Source: Clostridia bacterium
Lineage (GTDB): Bacteria > Bacillota > Clostridia > UMGS1883
Direction of reading: 5' to 3'
Assembly (NCBI GenBank): GCA_017472685.1
Contig: JAFUOO010000004.1
Span: 1 to 64,000, forward strand
Length of the DNA: 64,000 nt
Part shown: one piece after another, positions 25,021 through 33,072 of the stretch
How the letters are laid out: every line of letters begins with the position of its first letter
Numbering within the stretch: the stretch's first letter is position 1
Notes under the pieces: generated by a model
What the model saw: the letters and a program-made list of their open reading frames with translations, nothing else
The model's database searches: none
What the model was told of the DNA's origin: nothing
Program-made: the position numbers and the translations under genes

Positions 25021-25995
25021 ATGAAGAAATTAGTATGTTTTTTATTGGCAGTGATGCTTGTTTGTCCTGCGGCAGGCTGCACAAAGGACGACGGGCTTGA
25101 TGAAATTACCCTTGTGTTGGACTGGACACCCAACACAAACCATGCAGGGCTTTTTGTTGCCGAGAGTGAGGGCTATTTTGAAGATGCAGGGTTAAAGGTT
25201 AACATTATTCAGCCGCCTGAGGGCGGTGCCGAGGCGCTTGTTGCGTCAAACAAGGCGCAGTTTGGCATAAGCTTTCAGGACTCCATGGCGCCTGCCTTAA
25301 GCCTGGATAAGCCTCTTGACATTGTCGCAGTTGCGGCGATTTGTCAGCATAATTTGTCGGGCATTATTTCAAGGGCAGATAAAAATATTTACACCTTCTC
25401 TGACTTGGAGGGCAAAAGTTACGCAACCTGGGGAAGCCCTATTGAGCAGAGCATTATAAAGCACTGTATGGCTCAGGAGGGTGCCGACTTCCTGCAGCTT
25501 AACATGATTGATAGTACGGTGACGGATGTGCTTGCAGCACTTGAAACAGACACCGTTGACACGGTGTGGGTGTACGAATACTGGGATGTTATAAAGGCTG
25601 AAATAGAGGGCTTTGATTTTTCCTACATGGATTTTATATCCGCTGACGATATGCTCGACTACTACACCCCTGTTATTATTACCTCGGGTAAATATGCTTC
25701 GGAAAACGAGGATGCTGTAAAAAGGTTTTTAACCGCAGTAAAACGCGGCTATGAACTGAGCGCGGCGGACCCCCTTATTGCCGCAGAGGCATTGCTCAAT
25801 GCGGACGAAACCCTTGACCGTGAGCTTGTAACACGAAGCCTTAATCTTTTGCAGAATTACTTTTTAGACGATAACGGTGACTGGGGCTATATAGATGCTG
25901 ACCGCTGGAACGGCTTTTATGCTTGGCTTTACGAAAACAAGCTGGTAACAAAAAATTTAGAGAACGTGGGCTTTAACACTGAATATTTAAGGTAG
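25021..25995 (+). CDS. thiY: ThiY/NMT1-like substrate-binding lipoprotein
   Basis: 324 residues. The lipoprotein signal ends in PAAGC, so the mature protein should be anchored through its cysteine outside the membrane. The core LVLDWTPNTNHAGLFVAESE and the EGGAEALVASNKAQFGISFQD segments are typical of NMT1/THI5-like binding proteins, which bind thiamine pyrimidine precursors. An alternative start two codons earlier (25015) is possible; the GAAAGG site sits 4 bases from one and 10 from the other. It is ten to twenty bases downstream of the permease and eight upstream of the ATPase gene. Confidence 0.85.
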   Translation: MKKLVCFLLAVMLVCPAAGCTKDDGLDEITLVLDWTPNTNHAGLFVAESEGYFEDAGLKVNIIQPPEGGAEALVASNKAQFGISFQDSMAPALSLDKPLDIVAVAAICQHNLSGIISRADKNIYTFSDLEGKSYATWGSPIEQSIIKHCMAQEGADFLQLNMIDSTVTDVLAALETDTVDTVWVYEYWDVIKAEIEGFDFSYMDFISADDMLDYYTPVIITSGKYASENEDAVKRFLTAVKRGYELSAADPLIAAEALLNADETLDRELVTRSLNLLQNYFLDDNGDWGYIDADRWNGFYAWLYENKLVTKNLENVGFNTEYLR

Positions 25996-26003
25996 GATAA
26001 AAT

Positions 26004-26729
26004 ATGGTTGTGCTTGAGGGCAAAGGCTTAAGTAAAAGCTTTGATGGTGAAAAAATAATTGAAAATGTTTCCCTGAGGGTGGAAAGGCGCGAAATTGTGA
26101 GCCTATTGGGCGTGAGCGGTGTGGGCAAAACAACCCTTTTTAACATCCTCTCCGGATTGGAGGTGCCCGATAGCGGCGAGGTGTACCTTGAGGGAGAATG
26201 CATTACGGGGGTTTCGGGCAAGGTTGGATATATGCAGCAGAGCGATTTGCTACTTCCCTTTAAAACCGTGCTGCAAAACGTTTGTGTGCCCCTTTTATTA
26301 AAGGGTGTGGACAAAAAAACTGCCCACAGTGAGGCAAGTGCTATCCTTGCAGAGTTTGGTCTGGGCGAATGCATGGACATGTACCCTATGAAGCTGTCGG
26401 GCGGTATGCGCCAGCGGGCGGCACTTGCAAGGACCTTTTTAACCCATTGCAGTGTGTTTTTGTTGGACGAGCCCTTTTCCGCTTTAGATGCCTTAACCCG
26501 CAGTGAAATGCAGCACTGGTTTCGCTCTGTTATTAAAGACAAGGGCGCATCGGGCGTTTTCATAACACACGACATTGACGAGGCAATAATCCTTTCCGAC
26601 AGGATATATATCCTCTCGGGCGAGGTGGGCAGCATAAAGCACGAGATAGAAGTGAAGCTAAATGAGCGCGACGTTTTTAAGGAAGATTTCCTCAGAGTGA
26701 AAAAAGAGCTGCTCGAAAAAGTGAAATAA
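26004..26729 (+). CDS. thiZ: ABC transporter ATPase (thiamine precursor import)
   Basis: 241 residues. Walker A is GVSGVGKTT, signature LSGGMRQRAALAR, Walker B VFLLDEPFSALD, and the switch histidine lies in FITHDIDEA. It resembles the SsuB/TauB/ThiZ branch that partners NMT1-type binding proteins. It is the last gene of the riboswitch-controlled operon, followed by a strong terminator. A short AGG-containing ribosome binding site precedes the ATG. Confidence 0.87.
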   Translation: MVVLEGKGLSKSFDGEKIIENVSLRVERREIVSLLGVSGVGKTTLFNILSGLEVPDSGEVYLEGECITGVSGKVGYMQQSDLLLPFKTVLQNVCVPLLLKGVDKKTAHSEASAILAEFGLGECMDMYPMKLSGGMRQRAALARTFLTHCSVFLLDEPFSALDALTRSEMQHWFRSVIKDKGASGVFITHDIDEAIILSDRIYILSGEVGSIKHEIEVKLNERDVFKEDFLRVKKELLEKVK

Positions 26730-26734
26730 TTGAT

Positions 26735-26772
26735 AAAAGAGCATGGATTTTCGTAATCCATGCTCTTTTTTT
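26735..26772 (+). terminator. Rho-independent terminator
   Basis: AAAGAGCATGGATT / AATCCATGCTCTTT, a 14-base perfect stem with a seven-T run. Confidence 0.95.
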
Positions 26773-26930
26773 GCGTGTCGAAAGAGTCGACACGCAACCG
26801 CAAAGCTTGACTGAAGCAATCTTTGCGGTTTGATGTTTTTATAAGGAACAAAGTGCCGATTTCTCGTGCAAGAGGCTTAAAAGCCTCCTTAAATCGGCAC
26901 TTTCGACAGGGCAATGCGATTGCCCTGTCT
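26773..26930. repeat. Multi-hairpin element K, copy 1
   Basis: Four hairpins in series: GCGTGTCGA/TCGACACGC; CCGCAAAG/CTTTGCGG; a long stem AAAGTGCCGATTT/AAATCGGCACTTT enclosing TCTCGTGCAAG and an AGGCTT/AAGCCT sub-stem; and GACAGGGCAA/TTGCCCTGTC. The second copy (53750-53908) keeps the fold with different stem sequences. It fills the gap after the thiamine operon. Confidence 0.85.
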
Positions 26931-27010
26931 ATTTTTATGAAGAAAATGCAACTTTTTGCAGCTTTCGCTAATTTCTGTAGGTGCTTTTATGATGCATAGT
27001 CACAGCTAAT

Positions 27011-27039
27011 GTAAAAGAGTGTCGGGAACACTCTTTTAC
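27011..27039. other. Perfect 12-base hairpin upstream of the sigma-F operon
   Basis: GTAAAAGAGTGT / ACACTCTTTTAC with a 5-base loop, not followed by a T run on either strand. It lies about 80 bases before spoIIAA. A sequence AAAGGGGAC ... GGCGAATAT (about 27065-27093) further on loosely resembles a sigma-H promoter, as expected for this operon, but the match is weak. The rest of 26931-27116 shows nothing else I can identify. Confidence 0.5.
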
Positions 27040-27116
27040 AGTCGGTATTTTTGGTAATTTTTGTAAAGGGGACAGGCAGGGCTGCGGCGAATATGATAAG
27101 GAGAACAAAAGAGAGG

Positions 27117-27428
27117 ATGAAGACTTTGGAAGTTAATTTTAAAGCGATTGACAATGCGCTTGTGGTTAAAATCCGCGGGGAGATAGACTCCCAGAGCGCA
27201 ACACGGCTGAGACGGAAAATTGACATTGAGTACGACTGCGCAAATGTGCGGAACATGGTTTTTGACCTTAGCGAGGTGGACTTTATGGACTCCTCGGGAA
27301 TAGGGCTTATTATAGGCAGATACAAAAGGGTATCGGCACTGGGCGGAGTGATAAAAATTAAGGGTGCAAACAAAACTGTAAGAAGAATTATAGAGCTGTC
27401 GGGCTTGGGAAGGATTGTGAAATTCTGA
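27117..27428 (+). CDS. spoIIAA: Anti-sigma-F factor antagonist SpoIIAA
   Basis: 103 residues, a STAS-domain protein. In the forespore, unphosphorylated SpoIIAA displaces SpoIIAB and frees sigma-F. The phosphorylation site is Ser59 in the FMDSSGIGLIIGRYK loop, matching the family. ATG at 27117 gives the usual length; AAGGAG lies 13 bases upstream, somewhat far, so a start at 27093 is possible. Its last base overlaps the first base of spoIIAB, so translation is probably coupled and keeps the partners near equal amounts. Confidence 0.92.
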   Translation: MKTLEVNFKAIDNALVVKIRGEIDSQSATRLRRKIDIEYDCANVRNMVFDLSEVDFMDSSGIGLIIGRYKRVSALGGVIKIKGANKTVRRIIELSGLGRIVKF

Positions 27429-27853
27429 TGACTAATCATATAAAGGTTGAATTTGAGGCAAAGGAGTGCAATGTGGGGTTTGCCCGCCTTGTGGCGGCAG
27501 GCTTTATTGCGCCCTTGGACCCCACCGTGGACGAAGCGGAGGATGTTAAGGTTGCAATAAGCGAGGCTGTTACAAACTCTGTTGTGCACGGCTACGAGGG
27601 AGGTGAGGGTACTGTTTTTATGGAGGCATTTTCCTACGATAATACGGTGATGTTTTCAATCCGTGACGCAGGGTGCGGCATTGAAGACATTCAGAAGGCG
27701 AAGGAGCCCCTTTTTACAACAAAGCCCGATGAGGAGCGAAGCGGGCTTGGCTTTACGGTGATGGAAAGCTTTATGGATTCCTTACATATTGAGTCGAAAA
27801 TGGGTGAGGGAACAACTGTTACAATGACAAAGCGGATAGGGAGCAGACACTGA
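27428..27853 (+). CDS. spoIIAB: Anti-sigma-F factor SpoIIAB
   Basis: 141 residues, a GHKL-fold serine kinase and anti-sigma factor. It binds sigma-F and phosphorylates SpoIIAA. The N-box ISEAVTNSVVHG, the DAGCGIED ATP-lid motif and GLGFTVMESFMD are all intact. It overlaps its neighbours by one base at each end, giving a tightly coupled three-gene operon that is diagnostic of a lineage with the sporulation programme. Confidence 0.95.
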   Translation: MTNHIKVEFEAKECNVGFARLVAAGFIAPLDPTVDEAEDVKVAISEAVTNSVVHGYEGGEGTVFMEAFSYDNTVMFSIRDAGCGIEDIQKAKEPLFTTKPDEERSGLGFTVMESFMDSLHIESKMGEGTTVTMTKRIGSRH

Positions 27854-28554
27854 TGCTTGACGAGGTAAAAAATCTTATATTTCTGGCACAAAAGGGCGAC
27901 GAAAAGGCTATGGAGGAGCTCATTTGCCGTAACTTAGGGCTTATAAGGAGCGCGGTGAGGAGGTTTTACTCACGCGGGGTAAGTGAGGAGGACTTGTTTC
28001 AGCTTGGGGCAATGGGGCTTGTAAAGGCAATAAAGCGCTTTGATTTAAAGTACGAGGTGGAATTTTCCACCTATGCGGTGCCCATGATAATTGGCGAAAT
28101 ACGTAGGTTTCTCCGTGACGACGGAATTATAAAGGTGAGCCGCACTGCAAGGGAGAGGGCGGCTGCTATAAGAAGAATCCGCACCGAGGAGGGGGACGGC
28201 GAAATTGCTTCCATTGCACTGCGGCTGGGCATAACCTACGAGGATGCCATATTTGCCCTGGAGGCAACCGTGCCGCCCGAGTCCACCGACAGGGAAATTT
28301 TTGAGCATGACGGCAGCAGGACACGCCTTGGCGACATGATACCCTCCAAGGATAACGAGGATGACACCGTTTTGAAAATTGAGCTGAGAAGAGCTATTGA
28401 GGAGCTTCCCGAAAGGGACAAAAAAATAATTATGCTGCGCTACTACAGGGAAATGACCCAAAGTCAGGTGGCGAAGATTATGAACATAGGGCAGGTGCAG
28501 GTGTCGAGACTGGAAAAAAAGATTATTGAAAGGATAAGGGAGAAGATAAGCTGA
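27853..28554 (+). CDS. sigF: Sporulation sigma factor SigF
   Basis: 233 residues, a sigma-70 family factor with region 2 (ARNLGLIRSAVRRF-like and the EDLFQLGAMGLVKAIKRFD core), region 3 (KVSRTARERAAAIRRIRTEE) and region 4 ending in MTQSQVAKIMNIGQVQVSRLEKK. It directs early forespore transcription once released from SpoIIAB. Its position directly after spoIIAA and spoIIAB identifies it as SigF rather than SigG or SigB. Confidence 0.95.
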   Translation: MLDEVKNLIFLAQKGDEKAMEELICRNLGLIRSAVRRFYSRGVSEEDLFQLGAMGLVKAIKRFDLKYEVEFSTYAVPMIIGEIRRFLRDDGIIKVSRTARERAAAIRRIRTEEGDGEIASIALRLGITYEDAIFALEATVPPESTDREIFEHDGSRTRLGDMIPSKDNEDDTVLKIELRRAIEELPERDKKIIMLRYYREMTQSQVAKIMNIGQVQVSRLEKKIIERIREKIS

Positions 28555-28555
28555 G

Positions 28556-28777
28556 GGCTTCGCAAATGATATGCCTCCGGCATGATATGTGACACATCAC
28601 ATGAAATGGCTTTGCCATGATATGCACCATGTGCATTTTGGTGGATTTGCCATGCAAATCATAGATTGAATAAAACGAAAAATCTTTGATTTTTCTACAA
28701 TAATGAACCGTAGGTTCATATCATGTCGCATAGCGATATATCATGCGGAGCATTTCATGTGCGAAGCACATATCATT
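28556..28777. repeat. Hairpin-chain element F, two-armed (ATGATAT / ATATCAT linkers)
   Basis: The left arm has GCC-TCC-GGC, GTGA-CACA-TCAC, ATGGC-TTT-GCCAT and GCAC-CAT-GTGC hairpins separated by ATGATAT-like linkers. The right arm has TGAACC-GTA-GGTTCA, GTCGCA-type and GTGC-GAA-GCAC hairpins separated by the reverse complement ATATCAT. The centre (GGTGGATTTGC and AAATCTTTGATTTTTCTAC) is shared with element I at 55.8 kb. No gene is seen between sigF and 28888. Confidence 0.85.
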
Positions 28778-28821
28778 TAATCTAAAACATTGTCCTTGGA
28801 TAAAAGTATATTGCTATCCTC

Positions 28822-28850
28822 TTGCAAAACGTGAAGCGGTGTGATAAAAT
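28822..28850 (+). promoter_or_regulatory. Sigma-A-type promoter
   Basis: TTGCAA (28822-28827) and TAAAAT (28845-28850), 17-base spacer, 37 bases before the DUF6062-type gene. Confidence 0.65.
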
Positions 28851-28887
28851 AGACCTAATAGAATTTGTTTGAAAAGGGGACGGAAAA

Positions 28888-29598
28888 ATGAAAGAAAGAA
28901 TTTATTCTATACCGCTTACGGAAGCGCTTGAATCCGATTGCGACTGCATAATGTGCTCTGTTGCAAAAACTATGGAGGATAATAATATTGACTACTTTTT
29001 AGGGCCCTCCATGATGGAGCCCGAATGCAGAATGGTTACAAATAACCGTGGCTTCTGCCCCAGACACCTCACTGCGCTTTACGAGCGCGGAAACCGCCTT
29101 TCCCTTGCGCTTATGCTTGACACACACCTTGAAGAGGTGCGCGGCAGACTTAAAAAAAGAGCAAAGATGTTTAAAATGACAGGCTTCGGCTCAGGTGGTG
29201 CAAAAAAGAGCGTTGAAAAGCTTGTTGAAGACCTTGAAAAAATTGTGGACAGCTGTGCCGTGTGCGACAAGCTTGACCATGAAATAGAAGCGGCGGCTGA
29301 AAACCTTGTTTACCTCTGGGACAAGGAAAAGGACTTCCGCGACAAATTCTCCCGCAGTAAGGGGCTGTGCCTGCCTCACATGAAGATGGTTGTAAAGGCG
29401 AGCGCCGAGGAATTGACGGGCAAAAGCCTTGACGAATTTATCCGCGAGCTCAATATGCTCCAGAACTCCCGTCTTGACGAGCTTAATGAGGACGTGCACT
29501 GGTTTACACAGAAGTATGACTACCGCAACCAGGATGCGCCCTGGGGCAATGCCAAGGATGCACTTCCGAGAGCAGTGAAGCGCCTTGGAGGGGAATGA
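28888..29598 (+). CDS. DUF6062 family protein with two CxxC...CxxH sites
   Basis: 236 residues, cytoplasmic. It matches the DUF6062 pattern found in anaerobic Firmicutes, whose function is not known to me. Two similar metal-site sets are visible: Cys20-Cys23 (CIMC) with Cys57-His60 (GFCPRH), and Cys123-Cys126 (CAVC) with Cys161-His164 (GLCLPH). This suggests an internal duplication with two zinc or iron sites, separated by basic helical segments. It has its own promoter, and its stop codon is embedded in hairpin element G. Confidence 0.75.
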   Translation: MKERIYSIPLTEALESDCDCIMCSVAKTMEDNNIDYFLGPSMMEPECRMVTNNRGFCPRHLTALYERGNRLSLALMLDTHLEEVRGRLKKRAKMFKMTGFGSGGAKKSVEKLVEDLEKIVDSCAVCDKLDHEIEAAAENLVYLWDKEKDFRDKFSRSKGLCLPHMKMVVKASAEELTGKSLDEFIRELNMLQNSRLDELNEDVHWFTQKYDYRNQDAPWGNAKDALPRAVKRLGGE

Positions 29599-29645
29599 GC
29601 GAAATGCAAAACATTTCGCTCGTGATATGCCTGACGGCATATGAT
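29597..29645. repeat. Hairpin-chain element G (short)
   Basis: GAGCGAAATG / CATTTCGCTC hairpin, a GTGATAT linker, then GCC-TGAC-GGC followed by ATATGAT. It overlaps the stop codon of the DUF6062-type gene and could act as its 3' end. Confidence 0.7.
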
Positions 29646-29698
29646 GGGATAAAATTGTCTTGTGTGCATATAATAGGTTTAAATGAAAGGGTGTTTTT

Positions 29699-29875
29699 AT
29701 GAAAAAGGAAAAGCTTTCAGGTGCTGAGAAGCTGTTTTCTCAGATGATTGACCGTGAATATGCAGAAATGGCTGATGTGCCCGAGGACAAAGTCTGGGAA
29801 GAAGATGTTGATTCTATTTTCGACCCGGAGGAGCAGATTGATGAGACAAAGGATATTGAAATAAAAGGACGCTAA
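29699..29875 (+). CDS. Small acidic hypothetical protein (58 aa)
   Basis: ATG preceded by GAAAGGGTG; 58 residues (begins MKKEKLSGAEKLFSQM), rich in Asp and Glu, without membrane segment or cysteines. No family recognised. It is probably a genuine gene: it has a ribosome binding site, a TATAAT at 29669-29674 upstream, and its stop codon lies in a strong terminator. Promoter, gene and terminator together occupy only about 250 bases. Confidence 0.7.
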   Translation: MKKEKLSGAEKLFSQMIDREYAEMADVPEDKVWEEDVDSIFDPEEQIDETKDIEIKGR

Positions 29876-29916
29876 AAAACAATGGAGACTGTTTATGCAG
29901 TCTCCATTGTTTTTTA
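29873..29916 (+). terminator. Rho-independent terminator
   Basis: AAAAAACAATGGAGACTG / CAGTCTCCATTGTTTTTT, an 18-base perfect stem with T run, overlapping the stop codon of the 58-residue gene. Confidence 0.95.
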
Positions 29917-29935
29917 GTGCAAAATGCAGAGTTAA

Positions 29936-30046
29936 CACCTCATCCGACGGCTGTCGCCGCCACCTTTTCCTTGCGGAGACGCACCCCTTTTGTCTGCTTC
30001 GCAGACATTTCCCCCGGCACGGGGGAATTTACCTCGAGGAGAAGGC
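29936..30046. repeat. CACCTCATCC repeat R2, copy 2 (long form)
   Basis: Begins CACCTCATCCGACGG and ends GAGGAGAAGGC like the other copies, but carries extra internal hairpins (GTCTGC-TTC-GCAGAC and TCCCCC-GGCAC-GGGGGA). Confidence 0.8.
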
Positions 30047-30058
30047 TTAATAATGAAG

Positions 30059-30090
30059 AAAGCCACCGCTTTAAGCGATGGCTTTTTTTC
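30059..30090 (-). terminator. Terminator of rpmE (possibly bidirectional)
   Basis: AAGCCACCGCT / AGCGATGGCTT stem. It has a C-A mismatch when read on the plus strand but a G-U pair when read on the minus strand, so it fits rpmE termination better. The plus side nevertheless carries a seven-T run. Confidence 0.7.
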
Positions 30091-30100
30091 ATTGCATTGA

Positions 30101-30301
30101 TTAACCAATGTTGAACTTCTTCTTGAACTTTTCTACACGTCCGCCTGTGTCAACAAGCTTCTGCTTACCTGTGTAGAAAGGATGGCACTTGGAGCAGATT
30201 TCAACGTTGATGGATTCCTTAACAGAACCTGTTTCAAAGATTGCGCCACATGCACACTTGATAGTTGCAGGACCATAGTTGGGATGGATACCTTCTCTCA
30301 C
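30101..30301 (-). CDS. rpmE: Ribosomal protein bL31
   Basis: 66 residues from a GTG start (reads [10 protein letters not shown]), with AGAGGTG upstream; an earlier TTG would place that site inside the gene. It is the zinc-binding (C+) form, with Cys16, Cys18, Cys36 and Cys39 in KCACG and CSKC. It is a component of the large ribosomal subunit. A TATAAT lies upstream on the minus strand at 30339-30344. It is divergent from the phage-like cluster. Confidence 0.95.
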   Translation of the reverse strand: MREGIHPNYGPATIKCACGAIFETGSVKESINVEICSKCHPFYTGKQKLVDTGGRVEKFKKKFNIG

Positions 30302-30489
30302 TACGTTCACCTCTTTCAAAGAATTGTGTATATAAATAATTATAATCTATTACAGACAACGATGATTATAACATACCAAAAAAAAGATTGCAAGTATTTT
30401 TTTGAAAAAAATAAGGTTTTTTTGAGATGCCTGAAAGTAGGGGACGAAATGACACAAAAGGGTGTGATATATTCATTTTGCAAGAACAA

Positions 30490-30984
30490 ATGTTCGCTAT
30501 TGAAGGGGGCGATAGAATCAGTGAGAAGCAAAGGGTTTTTGCAGAGGCGTACCTCAGGTGCCTCAACGAGGCGAAAGCCTACAGCGAGGCATACGGGACG
30601 ATGGATGCTTCCGTGGCGGCAAAGAGGGGAGCAAGCTTGTTAAAAAAACCCGAAATAAAGGAATATATAGACAAAAAGACAGAGGAAGAGAAGGCAGGCG
30701 TACAGACTGATAAGGTTATAGAGCTTTTGCAGGCAATTGCGTTTACCTCGCCTGCAGATTTTGTGCGTATTGATACGGAGGGCGGAAAGCAGAAAATTGT
30801 GTGGCAGGATATTGACACCATGCCAAAAGATGCAAAAAAAGCTATCTGCGCTATAAAAAACACGCCGTCGGGAATTTGCATTGAAACGTTAGACAGGATG
30901 AAGGCAATTGACCTGCTGATGAAATACACCGACCGCAAAACGGAAGGTGGAAGCGGAGTTATTATTGAGGGAAATGTAGAGTGA
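30490..30984 (+). CDS. Phage terminase small subunit (XtmA-like)
   Basis: About 164 residues. ISEKQRVFAEAYL followed by EAYGTMDASVAAKRGASLLKKPEIKEYI is the DNA-binding N-terminal region of Terminase_2-type small subunits, which select DNA for packaging. The start is uncertain. ATG at 30490 lacks a good ribosome binding site, and an ATG at 30427 is also in frame. The best site, GAAGGGGG, lies 7 bases before an in-frame ATC at 30517 that begins directly at the conserved ISEKQ. First gene of the PBSX-like cluster. Confidence 0.85.
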   Translation: MFAIEGGDRISEKQRVFAEAYLRCLNEAKAYSEAYGTMDASVAAKRGASLLKKPEIKEYIDKKTEEEKAGVQTDKVIELLQAIAFTSPADFVRIDTEGGKQKIVWQDIDTMPKDAKKAICAIKNTPSGICIETLDRMKAIDLLMKYTDRKTEGGSGVIIEGNVE

Positions 30985-31026
30985 GTGCAGAATGAAGAGA
31001 GAATAACGGGGAGAGAAGAGTGAAGC

Positions 31027-32268
31027 GTGAAAAGGGTGAAATTGCCCCTGGCTGTGGGCGGAGGCTATGGTGAGTTCTGGAATTTTAAGGGGCGCTACCG
31101 TGTTGTTAAGGGCTCACGTGCCAGCAAAAAAAGCAAAACCGCCGCGCTGTGGTTTATATACAACATGATGAAGTACCCCGAAAGCAACACCTTAGTGGTG
31201 CGGAAAACCTACCGCACGTTAAAAAATTCCTGCTTTGAGGAGCTTATGTGGGCAATAGAGCGGCTTGGTGTGTCAGACTACTGGCAGATAAAGCAGTCGC
31301 CCATGGAGATGGTTTACACGCCCACAGGGCAGAAGATATATTTTCGCGGGCTTGATGACCCTATGAAGGTTACAAGTATTACGGTGAACTGTGGGGTACT
31401 GTGCTGGATGTGGATTGAGGAGGCATACGAGATAACCGACGAGAGCCATTTTGACATGCTGGACGAATCCATCCGAGGTGAAACAAAGGACGGCTTATTC
31501 AAGCAGATTACCTTAACCTTTAACCCATGGAATGAACGTCACTGGCTGAAAAAAAGGTTTTTTGACACACAAAGCGACGAGGTGCTTGCCATTACCACAA
31601 ACTATATGTGCAACGAATTTCTGGACGAGGCTGACAGAAAGCTGTTTGAAAGCATGAAAGTAAAAAATCCCGAGCGCTACCGTGTTGCAGGGCTTGGTGA
31701 CTGGGGCAGGAGCGAGGGCTGTATATACACCGCCTGGCACGAGGAAAACTTCAGTGTTAAGGACATTCTTAATAAAAAGACAGGAGCACGCACGGTTTTC
31801 GGGCTCGACTTTGGCTACGTAAACGACCCCACGGCGCTGTTTTGTGCAATTGCCGACGATGAGGAGAAAAAGCTGTACGTGTTTGACGAAATGTATGAAA
31901 AGAATTTGTCCAACGAGGAGATTTATTCGCGCGTTGAAGCCATGGGCTATGCAAAGGAAAAAATAAGGGCGGATTGCGCCGAGCCCAAGAGCATTGACCG
32001 CCTCAGGAGCCTTGGCATGAGCCGTATAAGAAAGGCTAAAAAGGGTGCAGACAGCATACGCTACGGTATTGCTCTTATAAAGGAGTATGAAATTATTGTG
32101 CATCCCTTGTGCGTGAATTTTATTATGGAAATCTCCAACTATTCCTGGGACAGGGACGAAGCGGGACGAGGCATAAACCGCCCTAAGGACGAGTTCAATC
32201 ACCTGATGGATGCAATGAGATATGCAATGGAAAGCGCAGGCAACGGCGAGAGCTTTTCCTTTGTGTGA
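31027..32268 (+). CDS. Phage terminase large subunit (XtmB-like)
   Basis: 413 residues. The packaging motor ATPase has a Walker-A-like KGSRASKKSK near residue 30 and Walker B CWMWIEEAYE near 130. The C-terminal nuclease part shows GLDFGYVNDPTA, an ADCAEPKSI strand and HLMDAMRYA, which carry the acidic metal ligands of the family. Together with the small subunit it should cut and pump DNA into the procapsid. GTG start. All key residues look intact. Confidence 0.93.
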   Translation: MKRVKLPLAVGGGYGEFWNFKGRYRVVKGSRASKKSKTAALWFIYNMMKYPESNTLVVRKTYRTLKNSCFEELMWAIERLGVSDYWQIKQSPMEMVYTPTGQKIYFRGLDDPMKVTSITVNCGVLCWMWIEEAYEITDESHFDMLDESIRGETKDGLFKQITLTFNPWNERHWLKKRFFDTQSDEVLAITTNYMCNEFLDEADRKLFESMKVKNPERYRVAGLGDWGRSEGCIYTAWHEENFSVKDILNKKTGARTVFGLDFGYVNDPTALFCAIADDEEKKLYVFDEMYEKNLSNEEIYSRVEAMGYAKEKIRADCAEPKSIDRLRSLGMSRIRKAKKGADSIRYGIALIKEYEIIVHPLCVNFIMEISNYSWDRDEAGRGINRPKDEFNHLMDAMRYAMESAGNGESFSFV

Positions 32269-32279
32269 GGAGGTAAAGT

Positions 32280-33059
32280 GTGGGAGTTTTAAAGGATTGG
32301 AGCAGTATTATGGAATGCCTTACAGAGTTAGATGTGTTCGAGGCTTTGATGACAGTTGTGCCTTATACGGAAAACGTGGAGGAGCAGGGGCACTATGTGG
32401 AGGCTTATATGCATAATGGCTTTGAAGGAGCATTCAATAAGGCTTTTTTTGAAAAGGAGCAGGAAAAAGAAAAACAGAGGAAGCCTTACCTTGGCTTGTT
32501 TACCCATGAGGACCATGGCTTTGACAGTGAGAAATTATTAAGTAGCTTCGAAGGGCTTTATGAAGCCGAGGATTTACCGGATGGCTATGAAATACTTTCT
32601 GCAATTGCACTGCCCTTTGTTGAAAGAGGACAGATAAGCTATGCATTGGCAGAAAGCGAAGGCGCAAAAAAGGTGCTTTACTCTTTATTTGACGAGGAAA
32701 TGAGGAAGGAGGGTGTTTTTACACTGCCTGAGGAAAGCTTTGGCTACCCGGGGCACCTTTTTGCCCATATGGCAGAGCCCATGGCAAAATACAGCGAGGC
32801 AGTTTACCCCGCCCTGACGGACAGGGAGGATAGCGGCGTGGCTGTCGGGTACAAGGAGGCAATGGAAAAGGCTAAGGTTGAGAAAATACTGAGCGGTGTC
32901 GCACGGGAAACAAAGGATGCAAGAAAGCACGAAATCAAGGTGGAAATGATAAACCGAGAGGGCGGCGGTGAGGATTTTGACCCTGACGAAATGCTTGAAA
33001 AAATAACCGAGCGACTTTGCATGATGATGGCAAAGGGTGCAGACGGAATTTATTTATAG
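32280..33059 (+). CDS. Hypothetical protein between terminase and portal
   Basis: 259 residues; GTG start six bases after AGGAGG. It is acidic and mostly helical in appearance, with a charged linker near residue 60 (EKEQEKEKQRK). The last 45 residues (HEIKVEMINREGG, then DPDEMLEKITERL and ADGIY) loosely resemble the C-terminal ends of some phage tail length or assembly proteins. I do not recognise the family. Head-protein processing or assembly is a guess from position alone. The gene is intact and tightly packed. Confidence 0.6.
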   Translation: MGVLKDWSSIMECLTELDVFEALMTVVPYTENVEEQGHYVEAYMHNGFEGAFNKAFFEKEQEKEKQRKPYLGLFTHEDHGFDSEKLLSSFEGLYEAEDLPDGYEILSAIALPFVERGQISYALAESEGAKKVLYSLFDEEMRKEGVFTLPEESFGYPGHLFAHMAEPMAKYSEAVYPALTDREDSGVAVGYKEAMEKAKVEKILSGVARETKDARKHEIKVEMINREGGGEDFDPDEMLEKITERLCMMMAKGADGIYL

Positions 33060-33072
33060 GAAGGATGATACT

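Noticed and set aside
27011..27039. Terminator upstream of spoIIAA
   Set aside because: The 12-base stem is perfect but no T run follows on either strand, so it is listed as an unexplained hairpin.
29917..30114. Open frame of 65 codons through repeat R2 copy 2
   Set aside because: Entirely inside a non-coding repeat and the rpmE terminator, with no plausible start site.
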